Positions 26,218-35,006 of a DNA stretch of 64,000 bases are shown piece after piece. Positions within the stretch are counted from its first letter, which is position 1. The number at the start of each line of letters is the position of its first letter. The DNA comes from Aquimarina intermedia (GTDB lineage Bacteria > Bacteroidota > Bacteroidia > Flavobacteriales > Flavobacteriaceae). The notes below the pieces were generated by a model that saw nothing but the letters and a program-made list of their open reading frames with translations, had not been told where the DNA came from and did not search any database. The translations under genes were made by a program, and so were the position numbers. The stretch is taken from the NCBI RefSeq assembly GCF_008124785.1, contig NZ_VNHU01000006.1:1-64000 (forward strand). Reading direction: 5' to 3'.

Positions 26218-26970
26218 ATGAAAATTTTGATAATTGAGGATGAGCGTCCCGCAGCCAGAAGACTCAGGAGAATGCTTGAAGCACTAAATCTAAAGGCTGA
26301 AACCATGCTGCATTCTGTAGAAGAATCCATAGACTGGTTTACTTCAAATCCGCATCCGGATTTGATTTTTTTGGACATTCAGCTCAGTGATGGATTATCA
26401 TTTGAGATTTTTGACACGATATCCGTTAAAAGCGCTATAATCTTCACAACTGCTTACGATGAATACGCTCTAAAAGCTTTTAAATTGAACAGCATTGATT
26501 ATTTGATGAAGCCTATTGACCATGATGAACTAGCAGTTGCAATCAAAAAGTTTAGAGACTATTTTGCGGTAAACGAAGTACAGCAGTTTAACATTGATGA
26601 TATCAAAAAATTATTAAACACTTCTACTCCAACGTATAAAAAGCGCTATACCGCACGGCTCGGTCAACGTATTAAGATCATTGAGTCAAGTGATGTAAGC
26701 TATTTTTATTCAGAAAATAAAGGCACCTACATTCATACGCTAGAAGGACGAAATTACTTATTGGATACCACACTGGATTTGGTAGAAAATGAAACCGATC
26801 CAAAATTATTTTACCGGGTAAGCCGTAAGTATGTTGTAAATGTAAATGCAATCGATGACATTATCTCATATACCAATTCGCGCCTGGAGCTAAAACTAAA
26901 GGCTACGGCTGATCATCAAATTATTGTAAGTCGTGAACGCGTTAAAGATTTTAAAGAATGGCTGGAATAG
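26218..26970 (+). CDS. LytTR-family response regulator
   Basis: 250 residues. A receiver domain (about 1-120) with acidic pair Glu7/Asp8 and phospho-acceptor Asp53 (IFLDIQLSDG), Thr/Lys switch residues in FTTAYDEYALKAF and LMKPID, is followed by a LytTR DNA-binding domain (about 140-248: RYTARLGQRIKIIESSDVSYFYSENKG ... FYRVSRKYVVNVNAIDDI). It is the phosphotransfer partner of the LytS-type kinase upstream and the last gene of the run. Target promoters are not evident. Confidence 0.93.
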   Translation: MKILIIEDERPAARRLRRMLEALNLKAETMLHSVEESIDWFTSNPHPDLIFLDIQLSDGLSFEIFDTISVKSAIIFTTAYDEYALKAFKLNSIDYLMKPIDHDELAVAIKKFRDYFAVNEVQQFNIDDIKKLLNTSTPTYKKRYTARLGQRIKIIESSDVSYFYSENKGTYIHTLEGRNYLLDTTLDLVENETDPKLFYRVSRKYVVNVNAIDDIISYTNSRLELKLKATADHQIIVSRERVKDFKEWLE

Positions 26971-27011
26971 TTCGATTCGTAGCATATTAGTAAACCCTCC
27001 ACATCATGTAC

Positions 27012-27815
27012 TTAATACTCCCAACGACGCTTTTCGTTCAAGGCTTCTTCAGCTTCAAGCTCTTCTTGTGGAATGACTTTTAAGAATGAAGAATGTTGTT
27101 CAATAGAATATTCTAATTTACTTACGATATCATCAATTGAATCATTCTCATAATCAATATCCAAAGGAGGTTTGATTACCATCGACTGTAAAATACCGCG
27201 TTTTTTGATTCGAATTCCTTTTTTATCAAAAGAACGTCTAAATCCATCAATAACAATAGGTATGACAATAGGTTTGTATTTTCTAATAATATGAGCAGTT
27301 CCTTTACGAATAGGTTTAAAAGGTTTCGTAGTTCCCTGAGGAAAAGTTATTACCCAACCATCCTCGAGTGCACGCGAGATATTGGTAATGTCACTCATTT
27401 TAACCTGACGGTTGATGTCCTGACCTTTTGCTCTCCAAGTACGTTCTACGGTAATTGCTCCGGCATAAGCCAATACTCTGGCCAACAAACCTGCGCGCAT
27501 GGTTTCCTTTGCCGCAACATAGTATAGATTAAGCTTTGGGTCCCACAAGTATCCAATATTCTTTATAGAGTCAACCCGTCCGCTTAAACTAGCATTGAAC
27601 ACATGAAACATGGCTACCACATCTGCAAAATAGGTTTGATGATTTGACACGAACAAAACATTTTGCTCTGGCAGTTCTTTAAAAATTTCACTCCCCTCGA
27701 TCTGTAGTTCATTAAAACCACGATAACGACGATGTGTCAAAGCTCCCATTATACGGATGAGCCATTTTTTTAGAAATAATATATGACCAAAAGGATTCCT
27801 TTTAAATAATCCCAT
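27012..27815 (-). CDS. PlsC-like 1-acyl-glycerol-phosphate acyltransferase
   Basis: 267 residues. The acyltransferase block I reads SNHQTYFADV, with five residues between His and Asp instead of the usual four. Block III appears as ITFPQGTTKPFKP, where most members have FPEGTR. Block IV is IVIPIVIDGFRRSF. These are recognisable but divergent. The enzyme would acylate lysophosphatidate in membrane lipid synthesis or a related lysolipid. No membrane helix is clear beyond the first 30 residues. Single gene, convergent with the regulator. Confidence 0.83.
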   Translation of the reverse strand: MGLFKRNPFGHILFLKKWLIRIMGALTHRRYRGFNELQIEGSEIFKELPEQNVLFVSNHQTYFADVVAMFHVFNASLSGRVDSIKNIGYLWDPKLNLYYVAAKETMRAGLLARVLAYAGAITVERTWRAKGQDINRQVKMSDITNISRALEDGWVITFPQGTTKPFKPIRKGTAHIIRKYKPIVIPIVIDGFRRSFDKKGIRIKKRGILQSMVIKPPLDIDYENDSIDDIVSKLEYSIEQHSSFLKVIPQEELEAEEALNEKRRWEY

Positions 27816-27960
27816 AATTTTTTTGTGTTGTTAGTTGAATTTACAGCCTAGACTGCTTCTTTTAAACTATTCTTTATTCTAAAATTAAACTCTTTTATCA
27901 CTTGAAAAGTTGCTGATTCATTTAGTTTTAGAAAAAACGAGGATCAAAGATACAAAATCC

Positions 27961-28602
27961 TTATCCTATAGCAGACTTTATAAAGACTTTAAGTTCACTT
28001 AACATCATGGCTGTTGCTCCCCAGACTATATAACCGTTTAATTCAAAGGAAGGTACTTCAATATTTTTTGCATACGAAGTAGTTAAGTTTTTAGAAATTA
28101 CATTATCATCATCTAATAATTCACTTATCGGTACCTCAATAACTTTGGCAACTTCTTCCAACTGCGGAACAAAATCAGGCAAAATATCGGTGAACCCTAA
28201 GAAAGGATGCACCCAGAAATTTGAAGGTGGAATATAAACCTTTGTTAAAGGTGATAATATTTCTACGGTCTCACGATCAACACCTACCTCCTCCCAAGTT
28301 TCTCTGAGCGCTGCTTCACCATAGGTACGATCATATTCCTCTACCTTACCACCGGGCAAAGCTATCTGCCCAGAATGCACGCCTTCGTACTCAGGTCTTA
28401 ATATCAATACCAAATTTGTAATTTCTTCTTTTGGATATAAAAGCATCATTACGGCAGCATGTCTCGGGTTCTTTTCTTCTATTTTTATAGTATCCAATTC
28501 ACGAATACGCATGTCAGGAGCCATAAGAAAATGAGAACGTTCGCCTGGTACTGACATTTTCTTTATTTTTGGAATCAATTGTTTAAATGTTTCAAATGTC
28601 AT
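27961..28602 (-). CDS. Nudix hydrolase, CoA pyrophosphatase type
   Basis: 213 residues. The block LVLILRPEYEGVHSGQIALPGGKVEE followed by ALRETWEEVGV is the Nudix box together with the HSGQIALPGG extension typical of CoA pyrophosphatases (NudL-like). Such enzymes cleave CoA and related pyrophosphates. The start overlaps the divergent cyclophilin gene by a few bases, so both start regions share one short stretch of DNA. Confidence 0.88.
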   Translation of the reverse strand: MTFETFKQLIPKIKKMSVPGERSHFLMAPDMRIRELDTIKIEEKNPRHAAVMMLLYPKEEITNLVLILRPEYEGVHSGQIALPGGKVEEYDRTYGEAALRETWEEVGVDRETVEILSPLTKVYIPPSNFWVHPFLGFTDILPDFVPQLEEVAKVIEVPISELLDDDNVISKNLTTSYAKNIEVPSFELNGYIVWGATAMMLSELKVFIKSAIG

Positions 28603-29360
28603 TGACCAGAATTGTTTTAAAGTATAGCCTGTTTATATGGATTTTTATTATTTCGAGTTGTGAAGATACACAATCTACTAAAAATAAAAACACCCAGTTT
28701 ACTAATGATCCTTCAAAAAAAGTTAAAACTGAATCGGGCTTAAAAGAAAGCCTTACTACTGATACTGTTAACCCACAAATTGAGCAGTCTGCTACCTCAA
28801 AAGATACCCTCTCTAAAATTACCAACGATAATCTGATAGAATTCATGACGGCATATGGTGCCAAAAACCCGGAAACCTTAGTTGAAATCTCAACACGTTT
28901 AGGGAGTTTTAAAATTAGGTTGTATCAAAAAACTCCTATTCATCGCGCTAATTTTATTTACTTGGTAAATGAAGGGTATTTTGACGAAACATTTTTTTAT
29001 CGTGTTGCTAAAAATTTTGTGATTCAGGGAGGTAATAGCGATCGCAATCAAATGGCATTAAAAAGATTCGATATTGGCGATTACACAGTACCGCAAGAAC
29101 AAGTTAAGGGCTTAAAACATACACGAGGTGCTGTAGCTTTATCCAAACGTTGGGTAGACAATCCTTCAAACAGATCAACTCCATACGAGTTTTTTGTAGT
29201 TGTCGCAAAAAATGGAGCACATCATCTGGATGGTGAGCATACTATTTTTGGAAAGGTAGTGGAAGGCATGGATGTAGTAGATAAAATTTCGAATGTTCCG
29301 GTTGACCAAAGCGAGTGGCCCAAAGAGAATATTTTTATAAAGGCTAAAGTGATACAATAA
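28587..29360 (+). CDS. Cyclophilin-type peptidyl-prolyl isomerase, lipoprotein
   Basis: 257 residues in the longest reading. A lipobox SSC (Cys25) follows a hydrophobic stretch, then a Thr/Ser/Lys-rich linker (to about residue 95). The cyclophilin domain covers 96-257: LGSFKIRLYQKTPIHRANFIYLV, FFYRVAKNFVIQGG (catalytic Arg), RGAVALSK, YEFFVVV, HHLDGEHTIFGKVVEGMDVVDKI. It helps proline isomerisation during folding outside the cytoplasm. The start is uncertain: ATG 28587, ATG 28596 or TTG 28602 all give a usable signal, and the first two overlap the divergent Nudix gene. Confidence 0.9.
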   Translation: MFQMSLTRIVLKYSLFIWIFIISSCEDTQSTKNKNTQFTNDPSKKVKTESGLKESLTTDTVNPQIEQSATSKDTLSKITNDNLIEFMTAYGAKNPETLVEISTRLGSFKIRLYQKTPIHRANFIYLVNEGYFDETFFYRVAKNFVIQGGNSDRNQMALKRFDIGDYTVPQEQVKGLKHTRGAVALSKRWVDNPSNRSTPYEFFVVVAKNGAHHLDGEHTIFGKVVEGMDVVDKISNVPVDQSEWPKENIFIKAKVIQ

Positions 29361-29365
29361 AAAAC

Positions 29366-30082
29366 TTATGCTTGTTCAGCATAATATTTATAATCTTCTA
29401 GTACTCGACTTATAAACTCGGCGGGAGGCGTTATTGGAGTTATTTCCAAAACCTGCGATACTCTATCGGCTAATTGTTCTAAAACTTTTTGTTCACGATG
29501 CGCTCGAGCATCATAAAACAATCTCTTTATTTTCTGAATATCCGAATCGTTAAACCTAGTTACCTGAGGATAGGTTGGTTGGTAATCCTCGGGCAACTCT
29601 GCAAATATCGTATGTTTATGAGGTATGCGATTGCGTTCGCTAATCACTGTGGTATTTGCTGCCAGATCACCTAAACGCTGCCCTGTTCCTTTGAACACAA
29701 TGGTTACAATAGCTATACTACCAAAGCCTAACGTAATATCTATAATTCGTAGCAACCAGCGCGTTAGATAATTAGAAAATGTAGGCGGCGTGCCATCAAC
29801 GCGTACCACCCGAAGATTTACAAGAGCTTTACCAGGGGTTCTTCCATTCCATAAGGCTTCCCATAACAGATAATACAGCAATACAGGTAAACTTATAAGC
29901 ATTTGCGATACCCAACCTTGCGATAGACTACTTCCAAGCTGACTCATTAGCAATACAGCCAAAATCATATAAGCGACCAAAAATAGTGAATCTATAAAAA
30001 AAGCTAGAATACGATCTCCTACGCCCGCAACATTTTGCTGAATACTCACATTTTGCGCCGTTTCTATTTGAAAGTTATCCAT
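29366..30082 (-). CDS. RDD-family membrane protein
   Basis: 238 residues. An N-terminal RDD domain (about 18-150) has membrane helices near 26-46, 55-75 and 110-130 and the signature GDRILAFFIDSLF, LWNGRTPGKALVNLRVV, and RLGDLAANTTV. The rest (about 160-238) is polar and helical, ending with ISRVLEDYKYYAEQA. RDD proteins are of uncertain function; some act as exchangers. It is read divergently from the SpoIIM gene with only 36 bp between starts, and RDD genes are known neighbours of SpoIIM/MoxR/DUF58 sets. Confidence 0.88.
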   Translation of the reverse strand: MDNFQIETAQNVSIQQNVAGVGDRILAFFIDSLFLVAYMILAVLLMSQLGSSLSQGWVSQMLISLPVLLYYLLWEALWNGRTPGKALVNLRVVRVDGTPPTFSNYLTRWLLRIIDITLGFGSIAIVTIVFKGTGQRLGDLAANTTVISERNRIPHKHTIFAELPEDYQPTYPQVTRFNDSDIQKIKRLFYDARAHREQKVLEQLADRVSQVLEITPITPPAEFISRVLEDYKYYAEQA

Positions 30083-30118
30083 GAATTATGTTACTTTATC
30101 CTCTTAATTTAATGATCC

Positions 30119-31078
30119 ATGCGCGAAGCGGCATTTGTGAAGCAAAATAAGAATAAATGGTTAAGATTTGAAAGTGTTTTAGATAATACTGCTCAGATTT
30201 CTCCAAAAGAGCTTTCGGATCTATATATCGAGGTTACGGATCACTTAAGTTATGCTCAAACTTTTTACCCTCAAAGTCAAACCTTGGCCTACTTGAACAC
30301 TATTGCTTCAAAAGCACACCATAAAATTTATAAAACAAAAAAAGAAAAACGTAATCGTTTGCTCTCTTTTTGGTTGAAAGAGTTTCCTACGGAATTTTAT
30401 CATTACCAAAAAGAATTACTCATTGCGTTTTTGATTGCTGCTTTGTTCACTGCTATTGGTGCGTACTCCGCCGCTACCGAAGGAGCATTTGTAAGATCTA
30501 TTTTGGGAGATACATATGTAAACATGACTTTAGAGAACATTGCGAATGGTGATCCCATGGCGGTTTATAAACAAATGGGAGAGGCTGATATGTTTCTTGG
30601 TATCACCATTAATAATATTCGGGTGGCCCTATTATGTTTTGTCTTTGGAGTACTTTTTGGGATTGGTACACTCTTTATTTTAATGCAAAATTTTATAATG
30701 TTGGGATCTTTCCAATACTTTTTTTATGAAAAAGGGCTCCTATGGGAAAGTGCCAGAACGATTTGGATACACGGAGTTATCGAGATTTCAGTAATTATTA
30801 TAGCTGGCGCCGCAGGACTGGTGATTGGTAAATCCATACTTTTTCCTAAAACATATACGCGGCTTACCTCTTTTGTTCGAGGTACCAAAGTCGGTCTTAA
30901 AATTGTTATAAGTACCATCCCATTTTTTATCATAGCCGGTTTTCTCGAAGGGTTTGTAACCAGACATACCGAAATGCCTGACTGGCTTGCCATCTTTATC
31001 ATTACAGCTTCTGTTATTCTAATTTGTTACTATTATATTTTCTACCCAATTCGATTACATAAAACTACCTATCAATGA
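30119..31078 (+). CDS. SpoIIM-like (stage II sporulation protein M family) membrane protein
   Basis: 319 residues. A cytosolic helical N-terminus (1-90) is followed by five or so membrane helices (about 95-113, 160-200, 215-240, 262-280, 290-310). Landmarks are FLGITINNIRVALLCFVFGVLFGIGTLFILMQNFIMLGSFQYFF and IWIHGVIEISVIIIAGAAGL, the SpoIIM-family core. In Bacillus SpoIIM acts in engulfment with a peptidoglycan hydrolase; this organism is not expected to sporulate, so the protein probably serves envelope or cell-wall handling. It overlaps the next gene by 4 bp, first of a six-gene operon. Confidence 0.9.
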   Translation: MREAAFVKQNKNKWLRFESVLDNTAQISPKELSDLYIEVTDHLSYAQTFYPQSQTLAYLNTIASKAHHKIYKTKKEKRNRLLSFWLKEFPTEFYHYQKELLIAFLIAALFTAIGAYSAATEGAFVRSILGDTYVNMTLENIANGDPMAVYKQMGEADMFLGITINNIRVALLCFVFGVLFGIGTLFILMQNFIMLGSFQYFFYEKGLLWESARTIWIHGVIEISVIIIAGAAGLVIGKSILFPKTYTRLTSFVRGTKVGLKIVISTIPFFIIAGFLEGFVTRHTEMPDWLAIFIITASVILICYYYIFYPIRLHKTTYQ

Positions 31079-31962
31079 ACGCTTCAAAGAAGATAAATTT
31101 TAGACAAAAACGTGAACTAGGTGACATCATCAATGATACCTTTTCCTTTTTGCGAAATCATGCCAAAGCTATAATGACAGTTCTGGTAAAAACTGCAACT
31201 ATACCCTTTCTGTTAGCTTTAGTAGCAACAGGATATTATACACAAGTCTCTTCAAAAATTTTTAATCCCGGCGGCTACTCCCCTTACGACATAGGAGATA
31301 CTGGCACTATTTTTATTGCAATGCTTTTTTTATTTATTACGATGATTTTGTTCTACGCAGTTTTGTTTAGCACTGTATTACATTATATAAAAGCCTACAT
31401 AAGAGACGAGAATGCAATTGACGTTTACGAAATTAAAAATCAAGTTAGCGAAAATTTCATGAAATTTCTGGGACTCGGTATACTATCTAGTCTAATGGTC
31501 GGTTTCGGTTTTATGCTTTGTTTTCTACCAGGCATTTACTTCTATGTTCCCTTAAGTTTAGTTTTTGCTATTATGGTATTCGAAGGAGGCTCTACGACAG
31601 ATGTCATTTCAAAAAGTTTTGAATTAATCAAAGGCCACTGGTGGGTAACATTTGGTACATTACTAGTTGTTGGCGTGTTAGTGTCCTTAATTGGGCTTAT
31701 TTTTTCTGTTCCGGCGATGATTTACACCTTTTCTAAAGGTTTTGTAGCAGCTTCAGAAAGTTCTTATCTTGATACCGCTGATAGCATCGATTGGATTTAT
31801 GTAGGATTAAACACCCTATCATCGGCAGCACAATACATCTTATATACCATCACTGCAGTAGCTTCTGCATTTATTTATTTCAATTTACATGAACGAAAAT
31901 ATAATACCGGAGCCTTGGAAGAAATTAATACGATAGGAAAAGATCATCATCTTGAAGATTAA
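31075..31962 (+). CDS. Polytopic membrane protein, DUF4013/GlpQ-membrane-domain-like
   Basis: 295 residues, about six membrane helices (for example 38-60, 78-105, 135-165, 190-215, 250-275). The N-terminal phrase RELGDIINDTFSFLRNH and the internal VISKSFELIKGHWW occur in a broad group of membrane proteins that stand beside MoxR/DUF58 genes. Overlaps SpoIIM by 4 bp and the DUF4129 gene by 11 bp, so production is coupled. No catalytic motif. Confidence 0.8.
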   Translation: MNASKKINFRQKRELGDIINDTFSFLRNHAKAIMTVLVKTATIPFLLALVATGYYTQVSSKIFNPGGYSPYDIGDTGTIFIAMLFLFITMILFYAVLFSTVLHYIKAYIRDENAIDVYEIKNQVSENFMKFLGLGILSSLMVGFGFMLCFLPGIYFYVPLSLVFAIMVFEGGSTTDVISKSFELIKGHWWVTFGTLLVVGVLVSLIGLIFSVPAMIYTFSKGFVAASESSYLDTADSIDWIYVGLNTLSSAAQYILYTITAVASAFIYFNLHERKYNTGALEEINTIGKDHHLED

Positions 31963-32716
31963 AGTACTGATATTTTATATTTTCTGTTTGAGTTTTGGAT
32001 CGCATCAGGCAGCGGAATTTAAAAGTGTTGAATCTGATAGTTCTCAAATTCAAATTGACACTTCAAGTGTTATAGAACCGTTATTTTTTGACCGAACAAA
32101 ACTATCAGAATATAAAGAATCCAAAGATTTCGATTATACCGAAATACCGGTTGAGGATTCTTGGTGGACACAATTAAAGCATTGGTTAGAAGAGTGGTGG
32201 CATAAATTTTTTGCTTCATTATTTGATATAGATGAAGTTTCGGGACCATGGTTGATTATCCTGGAAATTTTGCCATACCTGCTACTTTTGGGTGTTTTAG
32301 GGCTTATCGTGTGGCTATTTATACGTGGTAAAGTGGGGCGAATGCTTGATGAAAAAGAAGAGTTTCCCGATAGCTTATTTCAAGAGGATCAAGAAATTAT
32401 AAAAAATAAAAATATTTATCAGTTAATAGAACATGCCGTCGCAAAAGCTAACTATCGTTTGGCCATTCGTTATCAGTACCTTTTGGTTATAAAACTTTTA
32501 TCTGATGAGAACCATATCTTATTGGTTGCACAAAAAACAAACGCAGATTATGTGTTGGAGCTTGAGTCAACTATACTAAAATCTGGTTTTAAAGATCTTA
32601 CACAGGTATATAATTTTATATGGTATGGTAATTTTGAGGTGGACAGTAAGAATTATACACACTTTGAAATCAAATTTGAACAGTTTCGTAATATGATCAC
32701 TTCAGCATCCATATGA
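31952..32716 (+). CDS. DUF4129-domain membrane protein
   Basis: 254 residues starting at TTG, chosen because it gives a proper signal sequence (KIKVLIFYIFCLSFGSHQA) directly at the front. An exported polar part is followed by one membrane helix at about 108-128 (ILEILPYLLLLGVLGLIVWLFI) and a C-terminal cytosolic DUF4129 domain (about 150-250, AVAKANYRLAIRYQYLLVIKLLSDE ... YNFIWYGNFEVD). DUF4129 proteins accompany transglutaminase or MoxR/DUF58 sets; function unknown. Overlaps the next gene by 4 bp. Confidence 0.85.
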   Translation: MKIKVLIFYIFCLSFGSHQAAEFKSVESDSSQIQIDTSSVIEPLFFDRTKLSEYKESKDFDYTEIPVEDSWWTQLKHWLEEWWHKFFASLFDIDEVSGPWLIILEILPYLLLLGVLGLIVWLFIRGKVGRMLDEKEEFPDSLFQEDQEIIKNKNIYQLIEHAVAKANYRLAIRYQYLLVIKLLSDENHILLVAQKTNADYVLELESTILKSGFKDLTQVYNFIWYGNFEVDSKNYTHFEIKFEQFRNMITSASI

Positions 32717-33921
32717 GTAAAGGATATAAAATAATTGCTATATTACTATTGGGATTGCTCGCGCTTCTCACATATTATGAAGCCACAGAGCCAGCACCTG
32801 TCAATTGGTACCCTAGCTATTCCAAGTTGGATAAGATTCCGTTAGGCACTTATGTTTTTTATAATGTTTTAAAAGACTCCCATAAAAAAATTCAGGAAGT
32901 TAACACCTCTCCGTATGAATTTTTAGCAAGCAGCGATTCCATAAATGGAGTGTATTTTTTTGTAAACGGACATGTCAATATTGAAAATGAAGAACTAGAT
33001 CAGGTATTGCAATGGGTTACGAATGGAAATACATTATTTATTTCTGCAAAAACTATAAGCCATCAACTGTTGGACACCTTAAATCTTTCCGCGGATCATC
33101 TGATTTCGCTTAAATCTATTGAGACCAAACCGGAAATTGCACTAACCAATTCCAACTTACCGGGTGATGATAGCTATCACTACAATCGTGATATACATGT
33201 TCCTTACTTCTCGAGTATTGACACATCTGCCACCAAAGTTTTAGGTACGGTAAAACTTTTAACTACTACTGACAGCCTACAACAAAGGCAATTTAATTTT
33301 ATATCTCAATCTTTTGGAAACGGACAAATTTTGCTTCAAATGTTTCCCGAAGCTTTTGCTAATTATTTTATGTTGACGAACAAAAACTACCAGTACACAG
33401 AAAATCTTTTGGCCTATATAGATCACAATCAACCTTTATTTTGGGATAATCATTACAAATCCGGAAAAACTACCTATTCCTCTCCCCTATACCTATTGTT
33501 CAGAACCAAATCATTAAAATGGGCATATTACACCATAATTTTTGGCTTAGTTCTATTTGTAATTTTTGAAGGAAAACGCAAACAGCGAAGTATCCCTGTG
33601 GTCAACCCGCTTCAAAATCAATCGGTGGCGTTTGCACAAACGATTAGTGCCATGTACCTTGAAAGAAACGATCATAAAGCTATCGCTATAATGCAAATTC
33701 AGGAGTTTCTAAACTTTTTACGTGAAGAGTTCCGTTTAACGATTGATGAATTTTCCGGCATAGATTATAAAGAGATTTCACTAAAAAGTGGTAACTCAAT
33801 TAAAGAGACAAAGCAGCTTTTTGAAAACATGCAAGCTATTAAAAACAAATCAAGCGTTACCAATGAAGAGCTTATTAAATTTGTAGCCAAAATAAAAGCA
33901 TTCAAAAATAATCTATATTGA
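32713..33921 (+). CDS. DUF4350-domain membrane protein
   Basis: 402 residues. An N-terminal helix (7-22) leads to an exported domain of about 230 residues containing PLGTYVFYNVLKDS and a thiamin/GATase-like segment GVYFFVNGHVNIENEELDQVLQWVTNGNTLFISA. Then comes a second helix at about 273-291 (WAYYTIIFGLVLFVIFEGKR) and a cytosolic C-terminal helical part. DUF4350 is a standard partner of MoxR and DUF58. Overlaps the DUF4129 gene by 4 bp. Confidence 0.85.
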   Translation: MSKGYKIIAILLLGLLALLTYYEATEPAPVNWYPSYSKLDKIPLGTYVFYNVLKDSHKKIQEVNTSPYEFLASSDSINGVYFFVNGHVNIENEELDQVLQWVTNGNTLFISAKTISHQLLDTLNLSADHLISLKSIETKPEIALTNSNLPGDDSYHYNRDIHVPYFSSIDTSATKVLGTVKLLTTTDSLQQRQFNFISQSFGNGQILLQMFPEAFANYFMLTNKNYQYTENLLAYIDHNQPLFWDNHYKSGKTTYSSPLYLLFRTKSLKWAYYTIIFGLVLFVIFEGKRKQRSIPVVNPLQNQSVAFAQTISAMYLERNDHKAIAIMQIQEFLNFLREEFRLTIDEFSGIDYKEISLKSGNSIKETKQLFENMQAIKNKSSVTNEELIKFVAKIKAFKNNLY

Positions 33922-33972
33922 ACAAAAATGAAACTGAAAACCACAGTTGAGTTCATCAAATAAAAAAATTCC

Positions 33973-35004
33973 ATGACAGACCAAAACTCAAATAAAACAC
34001 CCATCAACACCGATGATAAAACGGCTAATCCATCCTTGTCTTTTAAAAACAGAATAGACCTTACTAACTTGCAACAATCCTATAGCAGCATTAAAAAGGA
34101 GCTATCAAAAGTGATTATTGGTCAGTCTGACTTTGTTGAGTTACTTATGGTTGCTCTGTTGACAGATGGACATGTTTTAATTGAAGGCGTTCCCGGTATC
34201 GCAAAAACGATAACGGCCAAATTATTTGCCAAAACATTACAAACTGACTTTAGTCGTATTCAATTTACACCGGATCTTATGCCAAGTGATGTTTTAGGTA
34301 CATCAATCGTAGATCTCAAGACAAGCGAATTTGTTTTTAAAAAGGGTCCCGTTTTTTCAAATATCATTCTTATTGATGAGATCAATCGTGCTCCAGCAAA
34401 GACTCAGGCGGCTTTGTTTGAAGTAATGGAAGAAAAACAAATTACTATGGATGGGGTTCGTTATGTAATGGAACCTCCCTTTATGGTGCTAGCAACTCAG
34501 AATCCGATCGAACAAGAGGGAACCTACACCCTACCAGAAGCGCAGTTGGATCGATTCTTATTTAAGATAAAAGTAACCTATCCAACATTTGCAGATGAAG
34601 TTGAAATATTAAAATTACATCATGAGCGTACGGTTAAAGATCCGTTAGAACTCATAGATGCTGTTCTGGACATAGATAAGCTTCTCGAATATCGCGACAA
34701 GGTTCAACAAGTGTTTATAGAAGAAAAGTTGCTTCAATATATTGCAGAAATTGTAACCAAAACCCGATCACATCCTCACTTATACCTGGGAGGTTCGCCC
34801 CGGGCATCTATAGCTATCATGAAAAGCGCCAAGGCTTTTGCTGCCATTGATGGTCGTGATTTTGCTACACCGGAAGATATTAAGAAATCAGTTGCACCGG
34901 TTATGAGGCATCGTGTTATCGTTTCTCCTGAAAGAGAAATGGAAGGTATGACCGAGGAAAAAGTTATGCAACTAATTTTACAATCTATAGAAATTCCACG
35001 ATAA
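33973..35004 (+). CDS. MoxR-family AAA+ ATPase
   Basis: 343 residues. Walker A GVPGIAKT (72-79), Walker B ILIDEINRAP, sensor 1 LATQNP and the sensor 2 region GGSPRAS place it firmly in the MoxR AAA+ family. An extra polar N-terminus of about 25 residues precedes the family body. MoxR proteins are chaperone-like and activate or assemble VWA/DUF58 partner proteins; the DUF58 gene begins 2 bp after its stop. Confidence 0.94.
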   Translation: MTDQNSNKTPINTDDKTANPSLSFKNRIDLTNLQQSYSSIKKELSKVIIGQSDFVELLMVALLTDGHVLIEGVPGIAKTITAKLFAKTLQTDFSRIQFTPDLMPSDVLGTSIVDLKTSEFVFKKGPVFSNIILIDEINRAPAKTQAALFEVMEEKQITMDGVRYVMEPPFMVLATQNPIEQEGTYTLPEAQLDRFLFKIKVTYPTFADEVEILKLHHERTVKDPLELIDAVLDIDKLLEYRDKVQQVFIEEKLLQYIAEIVTKTRSHPHLYLGGSPRASIAIMKSAKAFAAIDGRDFATPEDIKKSVAPVMRHRVIVSPEREMEGMTEEKVMQLILQSIEIPR

Positions 35005-35006
35005 TT

